Shown piece after piece: positions 44,436-52,754 of a stretch of 64,000 nucleotides of DNA. Within the stretch, counting starts at the first letter, position 1. Each line of letters starts with the position of its first letter. Position numbers and translations under genes: made by a program. The DNA comes from Streptomyces sp. D2-8 (GTDB lineage Bacteria; Actinomycetota; Actinomycetes; Streptomycetales; Streptomycetaceae), in NCBI RefSeq assembly GCF_023184515.1, contig NZ_JAAHBP010000002.1:100330-164329 (forward strand), given 5' to 3'. The notes beneath the pieces were generated by a model, which was given only the letters and a program-made list of their open reading frames with translations, had not been told where the DNA came from and ran no database searches.

Positions 44436-44954
44436 ATGAGCGTCGCAGAATCCCGCAGGATTGTCCTCTTCCGCCATGCGAAAGCCGACTGGCCACAGGT
44501 CACCGATCACGAGCGTCCGCTCGCCGACCGGGGCCGAATGGACGCGGCGGAGGCCGGGCGCAGGCTGACCGACACCGGTATCGCCTTCGACCTGGCCCTG
44601 TGCTCCACCGCGGTCCGGACCCGGGAGACCTGGAAGCTCGCCGTCCACGAGTTCCCGCAGCGGCCGAAAACCGTCTACGAGGAGCGGATCTACGAGGCCT
44701 CGCCGGGCGAGCTGATCGCCCTGCTCAACGAGACCCCCGACGACGTGCAGAACGCCCTCATGGTCGGGCACAACCCGGGCATCCAGGGCCTCGCCGACGT
44801 CCTGGCGGGCTCGGGCGAGGACGAGGCCAGGGAGCGGATGACCCGCCGTGGGTTCCCGGCCGCGTCCTTCGCCGTGCTGTCGTTCGGCGGCTCGTGGAAG
44901 AGCCTGGAGCCGGGCGTGGCCACGCTGCAGGACTACTGGGCGCCGGCCGAGTGA
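44436..44954 (+). CDS. SixA-type phosphohistidine phosphatase (histidine phosphatase family)
   Basis: A 172-residue histidine phosphatase with the catalytic RHAKADW near the N-terminus, ERPLADRGRMDAAEAG, CSTAVRTRETW (second Arg) and MVGHNPGIQGLAD (second His). The short length and RHAK motif match SixA, which removes phosphate from protein histidines in phosphorelays or the PTS. The partner here is unknown. It converges on serB across a strong hairpin. Confidence 0.9.
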   Translation: MSVAESRRIVLFRHAKADWPQVTDHERPLADRGRMDAAEAGRRLTDTGIAFDLALCSTAVRTRETWKLAVHEFPQRPKTVYEERIYEASPGELIALLNETPDDVQNALMVGHNPGIQGLADVLAGSGEDEARERMTRRGFPAASFAVLSFGGSWKSLEPGVATLQDYWAPAE

Positions 44955-44970
44955 CGATCTCCGCGTGACA

Positions 44971-45000
44971 GGGGCCCGGCGCCGTGCGGCGCCGGGCCCC
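44971..45000. terminator. Bidirectional terminator between sixA-like gene and serB
   Basis: GGGGCCCGGCGCC and GGCGCCGGGCCCC are perfect 13-bp inverted arms around GTGC, placed between convergent genes. Confidence 0.8.
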
Positions 45001-45011
45001 TGCTGGTCGGT

Positions 45012-46238
45012 TCAGACGATGTCGAGGGTGTCCGCCGCCTCGACCTCTTCGCGCGTGATGCCCAGCAGGTACAGGACCGTGTCCAGGAAGGGGACGTTCA
45101 CCGCGGCGTGCGCGGCCTCGCGTACCACCGGCTTGGCGTTGAAGGCGACCCCGAGACCGGCCGCGTTCAGCATGTCCAGATCGTTGGCGCCGTCACCGAT
45201 CGCCACCGTCTGCGACAGCGGCACCCCCGCCTCCGCGGCGAACCGGCGCAGCAGCCGGGCCTTGCCCGCGCGGTCGACGATCTCGCCGGTGACCTTGCCG
45301 GTCAGCCTGCCGTCGACGATCTCCAAGGTGTTGGCGTGGGCGAAGTCCAGCCCGAGCCGCTCCTTCAGATCGTCCGTGACCTGCGTGAATCCGCCCGAGA
45401 CGACACCGACTTGGTAGCCGAGCCGCTTCAGCGTACGGATCAGGGTGCGGGCGCCCGGCGTCAGCCGCACCTCGCTGCGCACCTTGTCCACCACCGAGAC
45501 GTCCAGGCCCTCCAGCAGCGCCACGCGCGCGTGCAGGGACTGCTCGAAGTCCAGCTCCCCGCGCATCGCGGACGCCGTCACCTCGGCGACCTTGTCCTCG
45601 CAGCCGGCGTGCGCCGCGAACAGCTCGATGACCTCGTCCTGGATCAGCGTCGAGTCGACGTCCATGACGACCAGGCGCTGCGCGCGCCGGTACAGGCCGG
45701 CGGCGACGACCGCCACGTCGATACCGAGCCGCGCCGCGTCCGTCACCAGGGCGGTGCGCAGTGGTTCGGTCTCCACGCCGGAGACGGCGAACTCGACAGC
45801 GGTCACGGGGTACTTGGCGAGCCGAAAGATACGGTCGATGTTGCCGCCGGTCTTCGTGATCCGTGCGGCGATCGCGGCCGTCGCCTCCGCGGTGAGCGGG
45901 TGCCCGAGCACGGTGACCAGGGAGCGGCCCAGCCCGCGCGGGCGGTTGTCGCCGAGGCCGGAGATGATCTCCGCCTGCATCTTCATCGACTCGGCCCAGC
46001 TGTGGACGGTCGCCCGCAGATCTCCCTCGAGTCCGGGGGGCGGCTCGGTCACGAGCGCGCACAGCACCATGCGGCCACGGGTGACGACCTGCTCGATGTC
46101 GACGACGTCGACGGAGTAGGCGGCAAGGGTGTCGAACAGGCCGGCGGTGATGCCCGGCCTGTCCTTGCCGAAGATCTTCACAAGGAGGGTGGGGACGTCG
46201 GCAGGGACGTCGGAAGACGAGGTCTGCGAAGCGCTCAT
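45012..46238 (-). CDS. serB: Phosphoserine phosphatase SerB
   Basis: Final step of serine synthesis, dephosphorylating O-phosphoserine. It has 408 residues. Two N-terminal ACT-like modules (about 15-180; LVKIFGKDRPGITAGLFD and LVTVLGHPLTAEATAAI) precede the HAD phosphatase domain, with nucleophile Asp193 and Asp195 in DVDSTLIQDEVIE and later motifs VSGGFTQV and IGDGANDLDML. This ACT-HAD form is typical of actinobacteria and gives serine feedback control. It stands alone on the minus strand. Confidence 0.95.
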   Translation of the reverse strand: MSASQTSSSDVPADVPTLLVKIFGKDRPGITAGLFDTLAAYSVDVVDIEQVVTRGRMVLCALVTEPPPGLEGDLRATVHSWAESMKMQAEIISGLGDNRPRGLGRSLVTVLGHPLTAEATAAIAARITKTGGNIDRIFRLAKYPVTAVEFAVSGVETEPLRTALVTDAARLGIDVAVVAAGLYRRAQRLVVMDVDSTLIQDEVIELFAAHAGCEDKVAEVTASAMRGELDFEQSLHARVALLEGLDVSVVDKVRSEVRLTPGARTLIRTLKRLGYQVGVVSGGFTQVTDDLKERLGLDFAHANTLEIVDGRLTGKVTGEIVDRAGKARLLRRFAAEAGVPLSQTVAIGDGANDLDMLNAAGLGVAFNAKPVVREAAHAAVNVPFLDTVLYLLGITREEVEAADTLDIV

Positions 46239-46367
46239 GGTGGTTCCACCGTATCCGGCGGGCCGGGCGTACTGCCCCCGAGGTCCGTCTGGCGGACAGC
46301 GAACACCGCATGTCGCGTCGACGGCGTGAACCTTGCGTACCGGTACGGCGTCCGGCGCACTCGCCGG

Positions 46368-48812
46368 TCACCTCCCGCCGCGCGGCTTCCGTGGCGGCGG
46401 GGGAGGCGGAGGCGGCGGCCCCTCATCGGGCCGCGCCGGCGGCCCGGTCCCGTTCCTCGGCCCGGGCGCCTGCCGCGGCCCACGCGGGGGCGGCCCGACC
46501 GGCCGTACGACGGTGGGGGCGCCGTAGACGTCGCCGGGGGCGGGGGGTGCGTCGTCGGGTGGCCTGGGTCGGCCGGGTTGCGGGGGGCGGCCGGTGCTTG
46601 GGGGCGGCCCGGGGCGTTGGGGTGCGCCGGGGTTCGGGGGTGGCCCGGGGGGCGGGGCATGGCCGGGGCCGGGGTGGTGCCGGTCAGGCCCGGGCTCCTC
46701 ACCGGGGCGCCGCCGCGCGGCCCCTGGCTGCTGTTCCTCGCCGCCCTGCCGTCCTTCTCCGCGCTCCGGCGAACGGTCCGACGGGTGCTCCTCGCCCGCA
46801 GGCCTCGCGTCCTCCGGCTCCCGCAGTTCGTCCGGCACGCGGAGGTACGGGTTGGTGCCCGGGTTCGGCGGCCGGTACGGCGTACCGGGTGCATACGGCC
46901 CGGCTTCCTCACCGCGCGATGCCCCCACTCCTCGCTCCGCGCCCCGAGCTCCGGGCCTTCCGGCACCGGGATCGTCCCCGGGGCGCACTGTGCCGGCCCT
47001 TGGCCTGGCCTGCCCGCCTTCCGCGTCGTATCCCGCCGGGCCGGGGCCGCCCCCAGGCCGCCCCGTGCCGCCCCCCGGCCACGCCTGCCCCCCGTCCGCG
47101 TCGTATCCCGCCGGGCCGGGGCCGCCCCCAGGCCGCCCCGTGCCGCCCCCCGGCCACGCCTGCCCCCCGTCCGCGTCGTATCCCGCCGGGCCGGGGCCGC
47201 CCCCAGGCCGCCCCGTGCCGCCCCCCGGCCACGCCTGCCCCCCGTCCGCGTCGTACCCCACCGGCCCCCGGCCGCCCCAGGCCCCTGACTCCCCGGCACC
47301 GGCACCGGCACCGGCCCGCCGAGCACCCGCTCCGGGCCCAGCCGACCCAACCCCGGCGGACCCGGACTCGGACCACCCAGCGCCCGGCAAGCCCTCCGGC
47401 CCGCCGCCCCGGGCCGGTTCATCCCCCCGGGCCGACGCCGCAGCCCGTCGCCCCGCTGCCCCGCACCCCCACGCGAGCAACGCCCCCGCCGCCCCGGCCC
47501 CCGAGCCCCACACCGCGCCCAGCAGCAGGGCCACGCCGAGGTGGCCGTGCAGTTCGATGCCCGCGCCGAACGCGTCGAAGCCGAGCACGGACAGGGAGGC
47601 CGTCACGGAGACGTCCGTCAGCCAGGCCAGCAGCGGCAGGGTGAGCGCGGTCGCGACCCCCAGCCGCAGCGCGCACCGGCCCGCGAAGCGAAGGGCACCC
47701 GGGCCCTCTTCCCTCGCCCCGACCGGCGTCCGCACCCCCGTCAACACGCCCGCCAGCAGCACCGTCAACGCCGCCGCCACCGCGAGCAGCCACACCCGCC
47801 CGTCCAGCTCGGCCAGCCGGCCCAGCGTCACCGACCGGCCGGACTCGGCGCCGAGCAAGTCGTCCAGCGGGTCCGGCAGGAAACGGGTCAGTTCGCCCGT
47901 CGCGCGTCCGTCCCACGGCACGAAGAGGCCGATCGGCACTCCCAGCCACACCCCGTTCGGCGCCCCGAGCAGCGCCGCACCGGCGATGCGCTCGGGATGG
48001 TCGTCGCCGATCGCCGCGTACGCCGCCGCCGCGTCCCCCGCCGCCACCGCCACCAGCAGCACGGTCACCACCGCCGACGCGGCAGGCCGTATGACCCGGT
48101 GCACGGCTTCCCAGCCCCGCGGCAGCGGCGTACGGCGCGAGGCCAGCAGCGCGATGACGAGGATCCCGGCCGACCAGCCGAACCCGCCGAGCAGTGTCGG
48201 GGCGGTGTCGACCGTGAAGCCGACCGCGGCCTGCGCGTCGACCAGGTCGCCGAGCCGGTCCGGCAACAGCCCCCCGACGTCCCCCAGCCCCGGGATCTCG
48301 ACGCCCCCGCTCCCGCCGGTCACGTCGTCCAGCCCCAGGGACCCCCCGTCGATCGTGATGACATCGTGTCCCGCCCACGCCAGCCCGCCCAGCATGACGA
48401 CGAACAGCGCCACCACCGACCCCGCCCGCGCGAGCAGTTCGGCCGGCGAGATCACAACTCCCGCCGCCCGCAAGGACCGCAGGAAGAACCACGACAGCAG
48501 CACCGCCCCGACCAGGCTCACCCCCAGTGGCGTGATCTCGATGGCCGTGTCCGCCTGCGCGCCCGTGAGGCCGAACGCCGACACATCACCGGACGGCGTG
48601 ACCGAACCACCCGCCCCGAGCGCCACCACCGCCGCGGTCATCGGCCCCAACGAGCCCGCCGTGTCCGCCTCCAGCAGCCGCAGGCCCAGTGCCGCCGTCC
48701 CCGCCATCCCGATCAACGCCCAGCTCACGGCGGCCACGGCGGACATCAGCACGTCCCCCCACGGCACCCGCGCGTCGTCCCTCGTCGTCCCGGCCCCTGC
48801 GGCAGCACTCAT
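46368..48812 (-). CDS. Streptophobe-type polytopic membrane protein with repeat-rich tail
   Basis: An 814-residue protein starting MSAAAGAGTTRDDARVPWGD; an in-frame ATG at 48854 with GAGGGGG would add 14 residues. Residues to about 460 form roughly ten membrane helices with Gly/Ala-rich loops, matching the streptophobe family known from Streptomyces. The rest is disordered and Pro/Gly-rich: three and a half near-identical copies of a 25-residue unit with GYDADGGQAWPGGG, then ARPAGEEHPSDRSPERGEG and a proline-rich end. No function is known. It is divergent from the FHA-ABC gene. Confidence 0.82.
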   Translation of the reverse strand: MSAAAGAGTTRDDARVPWGDVLMSAVAAVSWALIGMAGTAALGLRLLEADTAGSLGPMTAAVVALGAGGSVTPSGDVSAFGLTGAQADTAIEITPLGVSLVGAVLLSWFFLRSLRAAGVVISPAELLARAGSVVALFVVMLGGLAWAGHDVITIDGGSLGLDDVTGGSGGVEIPGLGDVGGLLPDRLGDLVDAQAAVGFTVDTAPTLLGGFGWSAGILVIALLASRRTPLPRGWEAVHRVIRPAASAVVTVLLVAVAAGDAAAAYAAIGDDHPERIAGAALLGAPNGVWLGVPIGLFVPWDGRATGELTRFLPDPLDDLLGAESGRSVTLGRLAELDGRVWLLAVAAALTVLLAGVLTGVRTPVGAREEGPGALRFAGRCALRLGVATALTLPLLAWLTDVSVTASLSVLGFDAFGAGIELHGHLGVALLLGAVWGSGAGAAGALLAWGCGAAGRRAAASARGDEPARGGGPEGLPGAGWSESGSAGVGSAGPGAGARRAGAGAGAGESGAWGGRGPVGYDADGGQAWPGGGTGRPGGGPGPAGYDADGGQAWPGGGTGRPGGGPGPAGYDADGGQAWPGGGTGRPGGGPGPAGYDAEGGQARPRAGTVRPGDDPGAGRPGARGAERGVGASRGEEAGPYAPGTPYRPPNPGTNPYLRVPDELREPEDARPAGEEHPSDRSPERGEGRQGGEEQQPGAARRRPGEEPGPDRHHPGPGHAPPPGPPPNPGAPQRPGPPPSTGRPPQPGRPRPPDDAPPAPGDVYGAPTVVRPVGPPPRGPRQAPGPRNGTGPPARPDEGPPPPPPPPPRKPRGGR
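47015..47277. repeat. 75-bp tandem repeats in the streptophobe gene tail
   Basis: The word TCGTA within CGCGTCGTA recurs at 47026, 47101, 47176 and 47251, exactly 75 bases apart, with almost identical sequence between. The unit keeps the frame and encodes 25 residues. Near identity of the copies suggests recent expansion. Confidence 0.9.
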
Positions 48813-49053
48813 GACAGACCCCCCGATCCGCTGCGCGGCGGGAACACCGTGCATGTCCCCCTCGCGTCGAAATACCACTCTCCGGCCCGGTTTCAACCCC
48901 GTCAACGGGATCGGCTGATGCGTCCGAACGCGGTCTTCACAAGGCCCGACTTTCGGTCAGAGGGCCGCTCCTGAAATAGTTCCCCCCGATGTTCGACATC
49001 CCTAGACTCCCCATGTCGGGGGTAACTCGGGGGACAACTCAGTGGGGCATGGA

Positions 49054-51591
49054 GTGCCGGAACTCGTACTGGAATCAAACGGACGTACCTGGACGCTCGA
49101 TCCGTCCAGGGCATACACCCTCGGACGTGATCCGCAGGGGGACGTCGTCTTCGACGACGCCAGGGTCTCCTGGCGTCACGCCACGGTCAGCTTCAACGGC
49201 CGCGGTTGGGTCATCGAGGACCACGGCAGCACCAACGGCACGTTCGTGCAGGGGCAGCGCATCCATCACATGGAGCTCGGCCCCGGCTCGGCCGTCAACC
49301 TGGGCAACGCGACCGACGGCCCGCGCCTGAACCTGTCCGGCGCCGCGGCCTCCGTCGCCACGCCGCAGGCCCAGCCCCAGCAGCAGCCGTACGCCGCGCA
49401 GGGCGCGAATCCCGGCTGGGGCCAGCAGGCCCCGGCCCAGCAGCCGCCGCACCAGCAGCCGCAGCAGCAGGCCCCCCAGGCCGGCTGGCAGCAGCCGCAG
49501 CAGGCCGCGGCGCACATCCCGCAGCAGCAGGGCCCCGGTGGTGTCGCGGGGGCACCGCCGGTCCACGGCGACCGCAGCCCGACCACGTTCCACCAGTTCT
49601 CCCTCGGCCGCGTGATGCGCATCGGCCGTGCCCTGGAGAACGAGCTGGTCGTCTCCGACCTGCAGGTCTCCCGGAACCACGCCGAGTTCCACGCCACGCC
49701 CGACGGCCGCATGGAGATCCGCGACCTCGGCTCCCACAACGGCACGTACGTCAACGGCCAGCCCATCGCCAAGGGCGGCTCGCAGCTGCTCGGCCCGACC
49801 GACGTCGTCGGCGTCGGCCACTCGACGTTCCGCATCGTCGGCGACCGGCTCGAGGAGTTCGTCGACACCGGTGAGGTCTCCTTCTCCGCCCGCCATCTGA
49901 CCGTCACGGTCGACGGCGGCAAGCAGATCCTCAAGGACGTCTCCTTCGGCGTCCCGGAGAAGTCGCTGATCGCGGTCATCGGCCCGTCCGGCTCCGGCAA
50001 GTCGACCCTGCTCAAGGCGCTCACCGGCTACCGCCCCGCCAACCAGGGCGAGGTGCTGTACGACAACCGGAACCTCTACAAGCAGTTCGCCGAGCTGCGC
50101 CAGCGCATCGGTCTGGTCCCGCAGGACGACATCCTGCACAAGGAGCTGACCGTCAAGAAGGCCCTCAAGTACGCGGCCAAGCTGCGCTTCCCGGCCGACA
50201 CCACGGCCGCCGAGCGCGAGGCCCGCATCGACGAGGTACTGCGCGAGCTCAAGCTCGACATCCACAAGGACAAGAAGGTCACGTCCCTCTCCGGCGGCCA
50301 GCGCAAGCGCGTCTCGGTCGCCCTGGAGCTGCTCACCAAGCCGTCGCTGATCTTCCTGGACGAGCCGACCTCCGGCCTCGACCCGGGCATGGACCGCGAC
50401 GTCATGCAGCTGCTGCGGGGCCTCGCCGACGACGGCCGCACGGTCCTCGTCGTCACCCACTCGGTGGCCGAGCTGGCGATCTGCGACAAGCTGCTGGTGA
50501 TGGCGCCGGGCGGCTCGGTCGCCTACTTCGGCCCGCCCGAGGAGGCGCTGAACTTCTTCGGCTACGACACCTGGGCCGATGTGTTCTCCGCCTTCGAGAA
50601 CTACCGCGACTACGACTGGGCGGGCCGCTGGAAGGGCTCGCAGCATTACCAGATGTACGCCGCGGACATCGACGCCGTTGCGCCGCAGTCCGTACAGGTT
50701 CCGCAGATGCAGGCGATGAAGCCGCCGAAGCCGCAGGGCTGGATGTCCCAGTTCGTCACGCTTGTCCGGCGTTACGTCTCGGTGATCGTCTCCGACAAGG
50801 GCTTCCTCGCCCTGATGGTGATCCTGCCAGCCGTGCTCGGCGCGGTCAGCCTGCTCATCGACGCCGACAAGGGCCTGCTGCCCAACCCGGCCAACCCGCA
50901 GACCGGCCGGATCATCCCGAACGGCACGGCCACCACGGTTCTGCTGATCCTCGCGGTCGGCGCCTGCTTCGCGGGCGCGGCCAACTCGGTCCGCGAGCTG
51001 ATCAAGGAACGGGTCATCTACGAGCGGGAGCGCGCGACCGGCCTGTCCCGCTCGGCGTACCTGATGTCGAAGGTGTTCGTGCTCGGCATGATCACCGTGC
51101 TCCAGGGCCTGCTGGTCGGCGTCATCGGGTTCTCCAGCCGCGAGATCCCCGAGGAGGGCCTGGTCCTCGGCAGCGCGACCCTCGTCGAACTCTCCATCCC
51201 GATCATGGCGCTGGGCTTCACGTCGATGATGTTCGGCCTGATCATCTCCTCGCTGGTGAAGACCGCCGAGAAGACGATGCCGCTGCTGGTGATGTTCGCC
51301 ATCATCCAGGTCGTCTTCACCGGCTGCCTGTTCACGCTGCACGGCTCGATCGGCGTCAACCAGTTCTCGTTCCTGATGCCGTCGCGCTGGGCGGTCGCCG
51401 CCTCCGGTGCCACGCTGGACTTCAACAAGATCAGCCCGCCCGAGACGGCCGGCGACACCGACCCGCTGTGGGAGCACACGGCCGGGGCCTGGGCCATGGA
51501 CATGGGCGCGCTCCTCGTCCTCGGTGTGATCTGCGGCTTCTTCGTGGCCCGCTTCCTGCGCCGCCACGAGCCCGAGGTCATGCGCAAGTAG
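49054..51591 (+). CDS. ABC transporter with two FHA domains (Rv1747-like)
   Basis: An 845-residue fused exporter. FHA domain 1 (about 1-85; YTLGRDPQGDVVFDDARVSWRH and GSTNGTFVQG), a Gln/Pro-rich linker (about 100-170), and FHA domain 2 (about 175-260; RIGRALENELVV and SHNGTYVNG). Then an ABCG-type ATPase with Walker A GPSGSGKST (about 309-317), signature LSGGQRKR and Walker B LIFLDEPTSGLD, and finally six membrane helices from about 565. Mycobacterial Rv1747 has this layout and is controlled by Ser/Thr kinases through its FHA domains. The start is the GTG at VPELVLES; a GTG at 49042 is possible. Confidence 0.93.
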   Translation: MPELVLESNGRTWTLDPSRAYTLGRDPQGDVVFDDARVSWRHATVSFNGRGWVIEDHGSTNGTFVQGQRIHHMELGPGSAVNLGNATDGPRLNLSGAAASVATPQAQPQQQPYAAQGANPGWGQQAPAQQPPHQQPQQQAPQAGWQQPQQAAAHIPQQQGPGGVAGAPPVHGDRSPTTFHQFSLGRVMRIGRALENELVVSDLQVSRNHAEFHATPDGRMEIRDLGSHNGTYVNGQPIAKGGSQLLGPTDVVGVGHSTFRIVGDRLEEFVDTGEVSFSARHLTVTVDGGKQILKDVSFGVPEKSLIAVIGPSGSGKSTLLKALTGYRPANQGEVLYDNRNLYKQFAELRQRIGLVPQDDILHKELTVKKALKYAAKLRFPADTTAAEREARIDEVLRELKLDIHKDKKVTSLSGGQRKRVSVALELLTKPSLIFLDEPTSGLDPGMDRDVMQLLRGLADDGRTVLVVTHSVAELAICDKLLVMAPGGSVAYFGPPEEALNFFGYDTWADVFSAFENYRDYDWAGRWKGSQHYQMYAADIDAVAPQSVQVPQMQAMKPPKPQGWMSQFVTLVRRYVSVIVSDKGFLALMVILPAVLGAVSLLIDADKGLLPNPANPQTGRIIPNGTATTVLLILAVGACFAGAANSVRELIKERVIYERERATGLSRSAYLMSKVFVLGMITVLQGLLVGVIGFSSREIPEEGLVLGSATLVELSIPIMALGFTSMMFGLIISSLVKTAEKTMPLLVMFAIIQVVFTGCLFTLHGSIGVNQFSFLMPSRWAVAASGATLDFNKISPPETAGDTDPLWEHTAGAWAMDMGALLVLGVICGFFVARFLRRHEPEVMRK

Positions 51592-51608
51592 TCACCGCCG
51601 TACGACGC

Positions 51609-51648
51609 CCGAAGGGCGGCACCCCGTCAGGAGGGTGCCGCCCTTCGG
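51609..51648. terminator. Bidirectional terminator after the FHA-ABC gene
   Basis: CCGAAGGGCGGCACCC (51609-51624) and GGGTGCCGCCCTTCGG (51633-51648) are perfect 16-bp arms between convergent genes. Confidence 0.85.
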
Positions 51649-51683
51649 CGTTCGTACAGCGGTCAGAGAGGTCCGCGCCGACC

Positions 51684-52412
51684 TCAGTACGCGCTGTCGA
51701 CGTTGTCCATGGAGCCGTACTTGTCGGCCGCGTAGTTGCAGGCGGCGGTGATGTTGGCTACCGGGTCGTAGATGTCCCAGGAGGTGCCGGGGACGTGCCA
51801 GTGCTTGAAGGTCGGCGGGATGACCTGCAGCAGACCCTTCGACGGGATGCCGTTGATGGCGTTGATGTCCCAGTTGTTGATCGCCTTCGGGTTACCCGAG
51901 GACTCCCGCATGATGTTGCGGTGGATGCCGTCGTAGGACGCCGGGATGTCGTGCTTCTTCAGGATGGCCAGCGACTCGCGGATCCAGCCGTCGAGGTTGT
52001 TCGGGTAGCTCTTGACGGCGGCCTTCTTGGCCTGGGCGCGCTTGGCGTCGCGGCTCGCGGCCTCCTTGGCCTTGCGCGCGGCCTCGGCCTTCTTCTTCGC
52101 CGCCTCGGCGGCGGCCTTCTTCTTGGCGGCGGCCGCGGCGTCGGCCTTCTTCTTCGCCGCGATCTGCTCGGCCTTCAGGCTGGCGCCGGCCATCTGGTCC
52201 GTGACGCTCGCCTTGACGTCCTTGATCTGCTGGGTGCTGTACGCCACCGCAGCCGGCTGAGCGGCCTCGGTCGTGGTCTTGGTCGAGGCGCCGCTCGGTA
52301 CCGCGGAGAAGCCGATGGCGGCGGCGCCGAGGGTGGCGACACCCGCCATGGCGATCTTGTGGTGACGGGTCAGGCTACGACTCTGAGCACGGCTGAAGAT
52401 GTTCTTGGGCAT
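51684..52412 (-). CDS. Secreted lytic transglycosylase (SLT domain)
   Basis: A 242-residue protein starting MPKNIFSRAQSRSLTRHHKI. A signal peptide (IAMAGVATLGAAAIGFSAVPSGAS) leads to a long Ala/Lys helical region (about 75-135: KKKADAAAAAKKKAAAEAA), then the SLT domain (about 145-242) with catalytic Glu in MRESSGNPKAINNWD and GLLQVIPPTF. It cleaves peptidoglycan glycan strands, probably during growth or spore germination. The start is ATG with GAGG about ten bases upstream. The leader before it is unusually foldable. Confidence 0.9.
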   Translation of the reverse strand: MPKNIFSRAQSRSLTRHHKIAMAGVATLGAAAIGFSAVPSGASTKTTTEAAQPAAVAYSTQQIKDVKASVTDQMAGASLKAEQIAAKKKADAAAAAKKKAAAEAAKKKAEAARKAKEAASRDAKRAQAKKAAVKSYPNNLDGWIRESLAILKKHDIPASYDGIHRNIMRESSGNPKAINNWDINAINGIPSKGLLQVIPPTFKHWHVPGTSWDIYDPVANITAACNYAADKYGSMDNVDSAY

Positions 52413-52442
52413 GCTGCGTGGACCTCTTCGAATAGCGCGGGA

Positions 52443-52520
52443 GTCGCTCGGCGTCCGGCGTTGGACTCGGTGTGTTTCCGACACAAACGCCGCGGAGGTG
52501 AACCCACGGCGCTGAGCGAC
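52443..52520 (-). ncRNA. Putative structured leader RNA of the transglycosylase gene
   Basis: A closing stem GTCGCTC (52443-52449) with GAGCGAC (52514-52520), extendable with one mismatch, encloses three hairpins. These are CGCCG-c-GG/CC-a-CGGCG (88-511 of 52400), TGTGT/ACACA (52471-52485) and GTCC/GGAC (52453-52466). The element ends about 30 bases before the ATG and starts right after the predicted transcription start. It resembles no riboswitch I can name. Confidence 0.35.
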
Positions 52521-52528
52521 GTCGCCAA

Positions 52529-52557
52529 TTCTTAGCGGCCGCAAAATGGCGTGGCAA
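52529..52557 (-). promoter_or_regulatory. Promoter of the transglycosylase gene
   Basis: On the minus strand TTGCCA (52557-52552), a 17-base spacer and TAAGAA (52534-52529) form a housekeeping-type promoter. Transcription would start near 52522, giving a leader of about 110 bases. The rest of 52558-52754 shows no further feature. Confidence 0.5.
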
Positions 52558-52754
52558 AGGTGTGACGTACGAAGGAAGATAGTGGATCAGGGATGGGTAA
52601 ATCGGGGCAGATTGGACTATCCGCGCCGCTCAAAAGGTGGAGCTTTGTCTCCTACGCACCTTCGTACGTGACGTGCGCCCTATGCGCGGGCTCACATCGG
52701 GTGGCGCGCCTTCTCACTACCAGTTGCACAAGCGATGCTGTGTGTGAGGCCCCT

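Noticed and set aside
49013..49330. ATG closely following TAGACT upstream of the FHA-ABC gene as a leaderless start
   Set aside because: That frame differs from the FHA-ABC frame and encodes Ser/Thr/Arg-rich nonsense; the GTG at 49054 gives the FHA domain.
51986..52210. Repetitive Ala/Lys-coding DNA in the transglycosylase gene as a tandem repeat
   Set aside because: The DNA copies are irregular; it reflects a low-complexity helical protein segment, not a defined repeat array.
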